Of a stretch of 64,000 nt of DNA, positions 56,931 through 64,000 are shown piece after piece. Under the pieces are notes generated by a model. The model did not search any database, had not been told where the DNA came from, and was given only the letters and a program-made list of their open reading frames with translations. The DNA comes from JAJPKK01 sp963747835. GTDB lineage: Bacteria > Pseudomonadota > Alphaproteobacteria > Rhizobiales > Xanthobacteraceae. A program made the position numbers and the translations under genes. Each line of letters begins with the position of its first letter. Within the stretch, counting starts at the first letter, position 1. Location of the stretch: the NCBI GenBank assembly GCA_963747835.1, contig CAVVGO010000005.1, positions 1,674,001 to 1,738,000 on the forward strand, written 5' to 3'.

Positions 56931-59426
56931 ATGGGAATAAGAGTGGGGTTGTTGGGGCGGCTGGGGGCGTTTGCCGCAGTGGTTTTTTTGAGTGTGCTTG
57001 GCTCGGCGATGGCCCCGATCGGGACCTCCGGCCTCGCTTTCGGTCAATCATTGCCCAGCGGAACCCGCATCGAAGTTGAAGGCAACCGCCGGGTCGAGGC
57101 GGACACGATTCGTGGGTACTTCCTGCTTCGCCCCAGTGAGCGGATGGATACCGCGAAGATCGATTCCGCCCTTAAAGCCCTTTATGCCACCGGCCTGTTC
57201 CAAGACGTCCACATCACGCCGCGGCCTGGCGGGTTTCTCGTCACGGTCGTGGAAAATCCGGTGATCAACCGGGTTGCCTTCGAGGGCAATCACAAGGCGA
57301 AGGACGAGCAGCTTGCGAGCGAGGTTCAGTCGAAGGCGCGCGGCACCTTTTCCCGCGCCGTGGTGCAGGCCGACGTCCAGCGCATCCTCGAAATCTATCA
57401 GCACAGCGGCCGCTACGACGTTCGCGTCGAGCCCAAGATCGTCGAACTGCCGAACGGCCGAGTCGACCTCATATTCGAGATCAACGAAGGGGAGAAGACC
57501 GGGGTCGCCAAGATCATCTTTGTCGGCAATAAGAAATATGGCGACTACCGTCTCAAGGACATCATCAAGACCGGCGAGACGAACTGGCTGAGCTTCCTGA
57601 AATCCAACGACATCTATGATGCCGACCGGATCGAGGCCGACCGCGATCTGTTGCGCCGCTTCTATCTCAAGAATGGGTTTGCCGACGTGCGCATCGTATC
57701 GGCCGTCGGGGAATACGATCCGGAGAGGAAGGGCTTCATTATCACCTTCACGATTGACGAAGGCGAGCAGTATCATTTCGGCCTCGTCGCCATCCAATCC
57801 AACATCCCGGCGGTCCCGGGCGAAACCCTCCGCCCCCGATTGCGGGTGGAGTCAGGCAAGATCTACAACGCCGACGCGGTCGAGAAGTCCGTGGAAGACA
57901 CCACCATCGACGTGGCGCGGCGCGGCTATCCGTTCGCCGTGGTGCGCCCGCGCGGCGAACGCAATTACGAGAACCGCAACGTCAACATCACCTTCGTCGT
58001 GGACGAAGGACCGCACACCTACATCGAGCGCATCAACATCAAGGGCAATACGCGAACGCGGGACTGGGTGATTCGCCGCGAATTCGATATCATCGAAGGC
58101 GACGCCTACAATCGCGCACTGGTCGATCGCGCCGAGCGACGCGTCAAGAATCTCGGCTATTTCAAGACCGTGAAGATCACGACCGAACCCGGTTCGGCGC
58201 CAGATCGGGTCATCCTCAATTGCGATGTCGAGGAGCAATCGACCGGCGAGTTCTCGTTCGCCGGAGGGTATTCGACCTCCGACGGCATAATGGGCGAGGT
58301 CTCGGTCGGCGAGCGCAACCTGCTCGGCCGCGGCGATCAGGTGAAGGCTTCGCTACAGTACGGCCAGCGCGCCCGCGGTTTCAACCTGTCCTTCGTCGAG
58401 CCCTATTTCCTCGACAATCGTTTGGCGGTCGGCTGGGACGTTTTTGCCAAGCAGACGACGTCAAGCCAGTACCTGTCGTATCTGTCGAAGACGATCGGCG
58501 GCGACATGAAGGTCGGTATACCGATCAGCGAGAATATCTCGGCGCAGGCGAGATATACGGCCTATGTGCAGGAGATTTCGATACCTGCCCTGTGGGCCAA
58601 TTGTAACAACATCAATCCGGACTTCGTTACAACGTTTCCGACCCCGGACAAGTTCGCTTCGTTCGTTAACCAATATGTGGCCGTCGGCCAGCCGCTCCAA
58701 CAGAACTGCTATCAAGACGGCGAGGCCTCGATCGCGGCGAAACAGGAAGCAGCGCAAGGATCGGTGTTCGTATCGGCGGTCGGATATACGCTCGCCTACA
58801 ACACCCTCGACAACAACCGCGCGCCGACCGCTGGTTTGCTCGCGGAATTCCGGCAGGACGTTGCCGGCGCCGGCGGCGATGTCAGGAACGTGAAATCGAC
58901 CTTCGACACCAAACTCTACAACGAAATTTTTCCTGATGTCGTTGGATTGTTGCGCTTCCAGGGCGGCTATGCCACGGGGTGGGGCGGTGACGATCTGCGC
59001 ATGCTGGATCACTTCCAGGGCGGGCCGAACATCGTGCGCGGCTTCGCACCGGCCGGCTTCGGGCCGCGCGACATCACCCAGATCGCCTATGGCTATCCTG
59101 GCGACGGACTCGGTGGTTCGCTTTATTGGGGTTCATCCGTCGAGTTTCAGACGCCGATGTTCTTTGCCCCGAAGGACTTCGGCATGAAGATCGCGTTGTT
59201 CGCCGATGCCGGCCAATTGTCGAAGTATGTTGGGCCCACCTCTTGGGCGGTGTCAGGTCAAACGATGGACGTCGCCGGCGGAAGCTTGATCCGGTCGTCG
59301 GTGGGTTTGGGCATCATCTGGGATTCGCCGTTCGGACCGCTAAGGTTCGACTTTGCCTATGCGCTGACACGTGATTCCTTCGACAAAACGCAGTTCTTCA
59401 AGTTCGGCGGCGGGAGTTCATTCTAG
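56931..59426 (+). CDS. bamA: Outer membrane protein assembly factor BamA
   Basis: The 831-residue product has a signal (LGRLGAFAAVVFLSVLGSAM), five POTRA domains (from TRIEVEGNRRVEADTIRGYF to about residue 430) and a 16-strand barrel. The barrel starts at GEFSFAGGYSTSDG and ends with a C-terminal Phe (KFGGGSSF). The strand-12 loop-6 motif appears as NIVRGFAPAGFGPRD (VRGF). It inserts beta-barrel proteins into the outer membrane. Barrel loops contain Cys residues (NCNNINPDF, QQNCYQDG) that may form a surface disulfide. It is the head of the bamA-lpxD-fabZ-lpxA-lpxI-lpxB run. Confidence 0.95.
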   Translation: MGIRVGLLGRLGAFAAVVFLSVLGSAMAPIGTSGLAFGQSLPSGTRIEVEGNRRVEADTIRGYFLLRPSERMDTAKIDSALKALYATGLFQDVHITPRPGGFLVTVVENPVINRVAFEGNHKAKDEQLASEVQSKARGTFSRAVVQADVQRILEIYQHSGRYDVRVEPKIVELPNGRVDLIFEINEGEKTGVAKIIFVGNKKYGDYRLKDIIKTGETNWLSFLKSNDIYDADRIEADRDLLRRFYLKNGFADVRIVSAVGEYDPERKGFIITFTIDEGEQYHFGLVAIQSNIPAVPGETLRPRLRVESGKIYNADAVEKSVEDTTIDVARRGYPFAVVRPRGERNYENRNVNITFVVDEGPHTYIERINIKGNTRTRDWVIRREFDIIEGDAYNRALVDRAERRVKNLGYFKTVKITTEPGSAPDRVILNCDVEEQSTGEFSFAGGYSTSDGIMGEVSVGERNLLGRGDQVKASLQYGQRARGFNLSFVEPYFLDNRLAVGWDVFAKQTTSSQYLSYLSKTIGGDMKVGIPISENISAQARYTAYVQEISIPALWANCNNINPDFVTTFPTPDKFASFVNQYVAVGQPLQQNCYQDGEASIAAKQEAAQGSVFVSAVGYTLAYNTLDNNRAPTAGLLAEFRQDVAGAGGDVRNVKSTFDTKLYNEIFPDVVGLLRFQGGYATGWGGDDLRMLDHFQGGPNIVRGFAPAGFGPRDITQIAYGYPGDGLGGSLYWGSSVEFQTPMFFAPKDFGMKIALFADAGQLSKYVGPTSWAVSGQTMDVAGGSLIRSSVGLGIIWDSPFGPLRFDFAYALTRDSFDKTQFFKFGGGSSF

Positions 59427-59490
59427 GTCGGCATTTTTCGGAATTCTTGGTGCTCGGCGGATCTTCGCCGTGAAAGCAGGCCTGCACCGG

Positions 59491-60564
59491 ATGACCGAGC
59501 CGCAGTTCTTCAAGACCACGAAATCCCTGACGATTGCCGAGATCGCAGCCCTGACCGGCGCCGAACCCGCCACGGGCGTGGCGGCTGATCGCGCCATCGC
59601 TAATATCGCGGCTCTGGACGCCGCCGGTCCGCGCGACCTCACCTTTTTGGACAATGCGAAATATCTCGACGACCTCGCAACAACGCGGGCCGGTGCCTGC
59701 CTGATGGCGCCGCGCTATCGCGATCGAGCGCCGGCAGATCTTACGGTGTTGTTGGTTCGCGAACCGTATCGCGCCTTCGTCGCCGCGGCTCGCGCGTTGT
59801 TCCCGGATTCGCTGCGCCCGGCCTCGCTGTTCGACGCCGCCGGCGTCTCGTCCGGCGCGATTATCCACCCCACCGCCCGCCTCGAGAGCGGTGCCGTGAT
59901 TGATCCAGGTGCCGTGATCGGTCCCGGCGCCGAGATTGGCGCCGGGACGCTGGTCGGCGCCAACGCGGTCGTCGGGCCCGGAGTACGCATCGGGCGGCTG
60001 TGTTCGATCGGCCCGCACGCGTCGATCATCCATGCGTTGATCGGTGACCGGGTGATCGTCCATCCGGGCTGCCGCATCGGTCAGGATGGCTTCGGCTATG
60101 CCATGGGGAAGTCCGGGCATATGAAGGTGCCGCAGCTTGGCCGCGTCATCATCCAGAACGACGTCGAGATCGGTGCCGGCAGTGCGATCGACCGTGGCGC
60201 TAACCGCGACACCGTGATCGGCGAGGGTACCAAGATCGACAATCTGGTGCAGATCGGCCACAATGTGGCCATCGGACGACACTGCGTGCTGGTCGCCCAG
60301 GTCGGAATATCAGGCAGCGTGACGCTTGAGGATTTCGTTGTGCTTGGGGCGCGGGTCGGAGTGAACAATCACGTCACCATTGGGGAGGGCGCTCAGATTG
60401 CTGCAACAGCGATAGTCTCACGTGACGTGCCGGCCGGAGTACGCTATGGCGGCTTCCCGGCAAAGCCGGTGAAGCAATGGATGCGCGAGGTCTTCCTACT
60501 GGAGCGGCTGGCGCAGCAGTCATCGGACGACGCCCCGGGCGGCGAGAACAAGGAAAAACCGTAG
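59491..60564 (+). CDS. lpxD: UDP-3-O-acylglucosamine N-acyltransferase
   Basis: The 357-residue third enzyme of lipid A synthesis has an N-terminal uridine-binding domain (DLTFLDNAKYLDDLATTRAG) and a left-handed parallel beta-helix made of hexapeptide repeats (GAVIDPGAVIGPGAEIGAG). The catalytic His region is KIDNLVQIGHNVAIGRH. The ATG is preceded only by a weak AGG; a GTG 21 bases upstream is the alternative. It starts 64 bases after bamA. Confidence 0.94.
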   Translation: MTEPQFFKTTKSLTIAEIAALTGAEPATGVAADRAIANIAALDAAGPRDLTFLDNAKYLDDLATTRAGACLMAPRYRDRAPADLTVLLVREPYRAFVAAARALFPDSLRPASLFDAAGVSSGAIIHPTARLESGAVIDPGAVIGPGAEIGAGTLVGANAVVGPGVRIGRLCSIGPHASIIHALIGDRVIVHPGCRIGQDGFGYAMGKSGHMKVPQLGRVIIQNDVEIGAGSAIDRGANRDTVIGEGTKIDNLVQIGHNVAIGRHCVLVAQVGISGSVTLEDFVVLGARVGVNNHVTIGEGAQIAATAIVSRDVPAGVRYGGFPAKPVKQWMREVFLLERLAQQSSDDAPGGENKEKP

Positions 60565-60634
60565 ATTTTGCCTGTTTCATTTTCCGCTGTGAACCGGTGC
60601 CCGCTGTGGCGGAAAATGACATGAAAGCTCAACC

Positions 60635-61096
60635 ATGAACGAAATCGGATCTACCGTCGAAACCGTCGACATTGCGGGCATATTACGGTCGATCCCGCAC
60701 CGCTATCCATTCTTGATGATTGATCGCATTATCGGGATCCGAGGCGACGACTTCGCCATCGGGATCAAGAATGTCACGGCCAACGAACCGCAGTTCGAGG
60801 GTCATTTTCCGGGAAATCCGATATTTCCCGGCGTTTTATTGATCGAGGGCATGGCGCAGACCGCCGGCGTCATCTGCATGCACGTGCTGGGCCGGCAAGC
60901 CGAGGGATCGTCGGTCTATTTTCTCACAATCGACAAGGCGAAATTTCGCAAGCCGGTGTTTCCGGGTGATACCGTCGAATATCACATGACCAAGACCGCC
61001 AGACGAAAGAACATGTGGTGGTACCGCGGCGAAGCCAAGGTCGCCGGACAGATCGTGGCCGAGGCCGATGTCGGCGCGATAATCAACAGCGTATGA
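60635..61096 (+). CDS. fabZ: 3-hydroxyacyl-[acyl-carrier-protein] dehydratase FabZ
   Basis: The 153-residue hotdog-fold dehydratase of fatty acid elongation has catalytic His57 in EGHFPGNPIFPG and Glu71 in VLLIEGMAQTAG. It draws on the same 3-hydroxyacyl-ACP pool as LpxA and LpxD, which explains its place between them. The start is MNEIGSTVETVDIAGILRSI. A short palindrome-like stretch (GTTTCATTTTCCGC ... GCGGAAAATGACAT) lies between lpxD and this gene. Confidence 0.96.
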   Translation: MNEIGSTVETVDIAGILRSIPHRYPFLMIDRIIGIRGDDFAIGIKNVTANEPQFEGHFPGNPIFPGVLLIEGMAQTAGVICMHVLGRQAEGSSVYFLTIDKAKFRKPVFPGDTVEYHMTKTARRKNMWWYRGEAKVAGQIVAEADVGAIINSV

Positions 61097-61103
61097 GCGG
61101 GCG

Positions 61104-61919
61104 ATGACCGCGATCGATCCGACCGCGCGAATAGCGCCGGGCGCCACGATCGGACGTGGCGTGTCGATTGGTCCATATTGCGTGGTCGGCCCCGACGTCG
61201 CGATCGACGAAGGCTGCCGCCTCGTCGCCCATGTGCATGTCACCGGCCATACCAGCATCGGGGCGCGCACCGTCGTCTATCCGTACGCCTCGCTCGGCAC
61301 GCCGCCGCAGTCAGTCAAGTACCGTGGCGGGCCGACACGGCTGTCGATCGGCACCGACTGCGACATCCGCGAGAACGTAACCGTCAATACCGGCACCGAG
61401 GATGACCGAGGTACGACGGAAATCGGCGACCACTGCTTTCTCATGGCGGGTGCCCATGTCGCCCATGATTGCAAGGTCGGCAGCCACGTCACATTCGCCA
61501 ACAATGCGGTGCTGGGCGGCCATGTCAGCGTTGGCGATTATACCTTCCTGGGCGGACAGGCCGCGGTGCGCCAGTTCGTACGGATCGGCGAGGGCGCCAT
61601 GATCGTCGGCCTGAGCGGCGTGCGCGCCGACGTGATCCCATGGGGCATGGTGCAAGGCCCCCTGGCGAGCCTCGTCGGGCTCAACGTGGTCGGCCTGCGC
61701 CGGCGCGGCTTTGCCAAGGCGGACATTCACCGCTTGCGCCTCGCCTACCGGGAATTGTTTTTCGGCACCGGCGTGTTTCGCGAGCGGCTGGCGCGCGTCG
61801 AAAAGAGCTGCGTGGACGCCCCGCTCATCGGCAGCGTCGTTGCTTTCATCAATGGCGGCAAGCGGCCGCTGACCACCGCAATCCGCCGCATCAGCGCCGG
61901 CGAGGACGAGGACGCATGA
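61104..61919 (+). CDS. lpxA: UDP-N-acetylglucosamine acyltransferase
   Basis: The 271-residue first enzyme of lipid A synthesis is mostly hexapeptide-repeat beta-helix (TARIAPGATIGRGVSIGPY). The catalytic His region is MAGAHVAHDCKVG (His118/His121). The helical C-terminal domain begins near KADIHRLRLAYRELFF. The stop overlaps the lpxI start as ATGA. It follows fabZ by seven bases. Confidence 0.96.
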   Translation: MTAIDPTARIAPGATIGRGVSIGPYCVVGPDVAIDEGCRLVAHVHVTGHTSIGARTVVYPYASLGTPPQSVKYRGGPTRLSIGTDCDIRENVTVNTGTEDDRGTTEIGDHCFLMAGAHVAHDCKVGSHVTFANNAVLGGHVSVGDYTFLGGQAAVRQFVRIGEGAMIVGLSGVRADVIPWGMVQGPLASLVGLNVVGLRRRGFAKADIHRLRLAYRELFFGTGVFRERLARVEKSCVDAPLIGSVVAFINGGKRPLTTAIRRISAGEDEDA

Positions 61920-62794
61920 CCGCTGCGGACTTCAAGGTCGCGGGCGACGGTCCTCTTGCGATCATTTGCGGTGGCGGCACGGTCCCGTTCGCGGTCGCCG
62001 ACGCGGTAGGGCGCCGTGGGCGCCGCGTTGTATTGTTTCCGTTGCGCGGCTGGGCGGACGCGGAAGCGGTCGAAACTTACCCGCATCACTGGATTGCAAT
62101 TGGCCAGTTCGGGCGGTTTTGTCGGCTGGCCGCGGTCGAGGGGTGCCGGGAGGTGGTCATGGTCGGCGCGTTGCTCCGGCCGTCGATCACCCAGCTGCGG
62201 CTCGACTGGGGCACGGTGACGCGGATGCCGATGATCATCCGGTCGTTCCGTGGCGGCGACGATCATCTTCTGTCCGGTATTGGGCGCGTGTTCGAGAGCG
62301 GCGGCCTGCGCGTGCTCGGCGCGCACGAGGTGGCGCCGGAGATCACCGCTCGGCACGGGGCTCTGGGGCGGCACCAGCCGGGTCCCGAGGTTGAGGGCGA
62401 TATCGATCGCGGGTTTGCGGTGCTCGCCGCTATGAGCCCGTTCGATGTCGGCCAAGCCGCCATCGTGGCGCGCCGGCGCGTGCTGGCGATCGAGGCCGCC
62501 GAGGGCACCGATGCGATGTTGGAACGGGTCATCACGTTGCGCGGGGCCGGCCGGATCGCGCTGCCGCGCGGCGTCGGCGTGCTGGTCAAGGCGCCCAAAG
62601 CGCGCCAGGATCGCCGCTTCGACCTGCCCTCGATCGGGCCTGACACGATCGCCCGCGCCGCCGCGGCGGGCCTTGCCGGCATCGCGGTCATCGCCGGCGC
62701 CACCATCGTCGCCGAGCCGCAGCGCCTGATCGAGGCGGCGGACCGCGAGGGGTTGTTCGTGGTCGGGTGCCCCGATCCTGAGGCGCACCCATGA
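61916..62794 (+). CDS. lpxI: UDP-2,3-diacylglucosamine pyrophosphatase LpxI
   Basis: The 292-residue product is LpxI (DUF1009), which replaces LpxH in alphaproteobacteria and hydrolyses UDP-2,3-diacylglucosamine to lipid X. The N-domain has PLAIICGGGTVPFAVADAVGR and the C-domain LRGAGRIALPRGVGVLVKAPK and RFDLPSIGPDTIARAAAAGL. It overlaps lpxA and lpxB by four bases each, so the three are tightly coupled. Confidence 0.93.
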   Translation: MTAADFKVAGDGPLAIICGGGTVPFAVADAVGRRGRRVVLFPLRGWADAEAVETYPHHWIAIGQFGRFCRLAAVEGCREVVMVGALLRPSITQLRLDWGTVTRMPMIIRSFRGGDDHLLSGIGRVFESGGLRVLGAHEVAPEITARHGALGRHQPGPEVEGDIDRGFAVLAAMSPFDVGQAAIVARRRVLAIEAAEGTDAMLERVITLRGAGRIALPRGVGVLVKAPKARQDRRFDLPSIGPDTIARAAAAGLAGIAVIAGATIVAEPQRLIEAADREGLFVVGCPDPEAHP

Positions 62795-64000
62795 AGGACG
62801 CCACGACCGACGACTCGCCGACAAAAGATGCCGTGCCCGAGGCGACAATGGCGCGGGGTGCCGCCGACCCCGGGCTGGATATCTTCATCATCGCCGGTGA
62901 AGAATTGGGCGACCGCCTGGGTGCGGCCCTGATGGCGGCGATCGAAGCGCGGGCGGGTGGCCCGGTCGGATTTGCCGGCGTCGGCGGCGCCGCCATGGCG
63001 GAACGTGGCTTCGCAAGCCTGTTTCCGCTCGATGAGCTTGCGGTCAATGGCTTCACCGCCATACCAGCGCGCTTGCCGCTGATCCTGCGCCGCATCCGCG
63101 AAGCCGCCAATGCCGTCATCGCGGCGCATCCCGATGCGGTCGTCATCATCGACAGTCCGGATTTCACCCATCGGGTGGCGCGTCGGATACGCGCGGCGGC
63201 TCCCGACATTGCGATCGTCGACTATGTGTCGCCGACGGTATGGGCGTGGCGGCCCGGCCGCGCGGCCGCGATGCGCCACTATGTCGATCACGTGCTCGCC
63301 GTTCTGCCGTTCGAGCCCGCCGCGCATCGGCGGCTTGGCGGGCCGCCATGTACTTTTGTAGGCCATCCGCTCACCGAAGCGGTGGCGACGCTGCGGCCGA
63401 ATGCGCAAGAGGCGGCGCGTCGGCGAGGCGCGCCGCCCGTGGTGCTGGTGCTGCCGGGCAGCCGCGGCGGCGAGATAGGGCGGCACCTCGCCACCTTCGG
63501 AGCCGCTATCGGCTTGGTGCAGGAACGGATCGGAGCAGTCGAACTCGTGCTGCCGACCGTGCCGCATCTCGCCGACCGCGTCCATCGCGACACGCGGGCG
63601 TGGCCTGTTGTCCCGCGGATCGTGGTCGAGCCGGCGCAGAAATGGGCGGAGTTCCGCCGCGCCCGCGCGGCGCTTGCGGCTTCGGGAACCGTGACGCTTG
63701 AGCTCGGGCTTGCCGGAGTCCCGACCGTTCTCGCCTACAAGGTCGCGATCGTCGAGGAACTCATTGCCCGTGCGCTGGTGAAAGTACCGATGGTCGGCCT
63801 CGCCAATCTCATTCTCGGCGGCAGGATCATGCCCGAACTGCTGCAGCGGCAAGCGACTCCGGAGAATCTCGCCGCAGCACTGGTCCCCCTCATCGGCGAT
63901 ACGCCTGAACGCCGACGACAATGCGAGGCCTTCGCGCGCCTCGACTCCGTAATGGAGATCGATTCCGTGACGCCAAGTTCGCGAGCCGCCGCCATCGTGA
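62791..64000 (+). CDS. lpxB: Lipid-A-disaccharide synthase (3' end outside window)
   Basis: The frame is open for 403 codons from an ATG overlapping the lpxI stop to the window edge. A low-complexity N-tail is followed by LDIFIIAGEELGDRLGAALM, PDAVVIIDSPDFTHRVAR, DYVSPTVWAWRPGRA and VLVLPGSRGGEIGRHL. These are the hallmarks of the GT19 family that joins lipid X and UDP-diacylglucosamine. The family motif is usually AGEASGD; here it reads AGEELGD, a change in the nucleotide-side loop that may be natural. The last residues before the edge (DSVTPSSRAAAIV) suggest that few codons are missing. Confidence 0.92.
   Translation, partial: MKDATTDDSPTKDAVPEATMARGAADPGLDIFIIAGEELGDRLGAALMAAIEARAGGPVGFAGVGGAAMAERGFASLFPLDELAVNGFTAIPARLPLILRRIREAANAVIAAHPDAVVIIDSPDFTHRVARRIRAAAPDIAIVDYVSPTVWAWRPGRAAAMRHYVDHVLAVLPFEPAAHRRLGGPPCTFVGHPLTEAVATLRPNAQEAARRRGAPPVVLVLPGSRGGEIGRHLATFGAAIGLVQERIGAVELVLPTVPHLADRVHRDTRAWPVVPRIVVEPAQKWAEFRRARAALAASGTVTLELGLAGVPTVLAYKVAIVEELIARALVKVPMVGLANLILGGRIMPELLQRQATPENLAAALVPLIGDTPERRRQCEAFARLDSVMEIDSVTPSSRAAAIV

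Overview
The window looks like chromosomal DNA of an alphaproteobacterium of the order Hyphomicrobiales (Rhizobiales), most like the Bradyrhizobium/Rhodopseudomonas/Pseudolabrys branch. The evidence is high GC content, the order nuoA-N, birA, RNase J, methylmalonyl-CoA epimerase, DUF1467, proS, lolC, lolD, dnaE, a second block rpsB to lpxB, the short alphaproteobacterial ProS, an RpsB with a long C-terminal extension, and ABC_sub_bind and TctC-type binding proteins.

Layout. 1-5.1 kb holds exported or periplasmic proteins: a Tat-type tandem RidA protein, an ABC substrate-binding protein and small secreted proteins. 5.1-9.2 kb is an AT-richer accessory island. It carries a two-gene minus-strand cassette, a Schlafen/AlbA_2-domain protein followed by a protein with an HsdR-type nuclease N-terminus, and ends in a Sel1-repeat gene remnant. 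This remnant meets, head to head, a type I restriction gene hsdR that has lost its first codons. hsdM and hsdS are absent. 12.3-22 kb holds a UbiD-family decarboxylase, an isopropylmalate/tartrate/malate-type dehydrogenase, a divergent TctC binding protein, an NHL-repeat protein, an RND/MMPL exporter and an alpha/beta hydrolase, with REP-like palindromes between some of them.

22.5-40.5 kb is the complex I operon nuoABCDEF-x-GHIJKLMN, where x is a small membrane protein with a lysine-rich tail, followed by birA, rnj, mce and a DUF1467 gene. It closes with a strong intrinsic terminator. 40.9-48.3 kb carries proS, the lipoprotein-release transporter lolCD, a 32-residue membrane micropeptide and dnaE. 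After a convergent HbpS/GlcG-like gene, 49.2-64 kb carries rpsB, tsf, pyrH, frr, uppS, cdsA, dxr, rseP, bamA, lpxD, fabZ, lpxA, lpxI and lpxB, which serve translation, isoprenoid and phospholipid synthesis, envelope stress, outer-membrane assembly and lipid A synthesis. lpxB runs off the right edge.

Data quality matters. Many core genes (the dehydrogenase, NHL gene, RND gene, nuoD, nuoI, nuoL, nuoM, nuoN, birA, rnj, mce, cdsA) are broken by single-base shifts, mostly insertions, densest at 36-40.2 kb. Removing the shifts restores the expected family lengths, so I read them as sequencing errors and annotate each as one gene.
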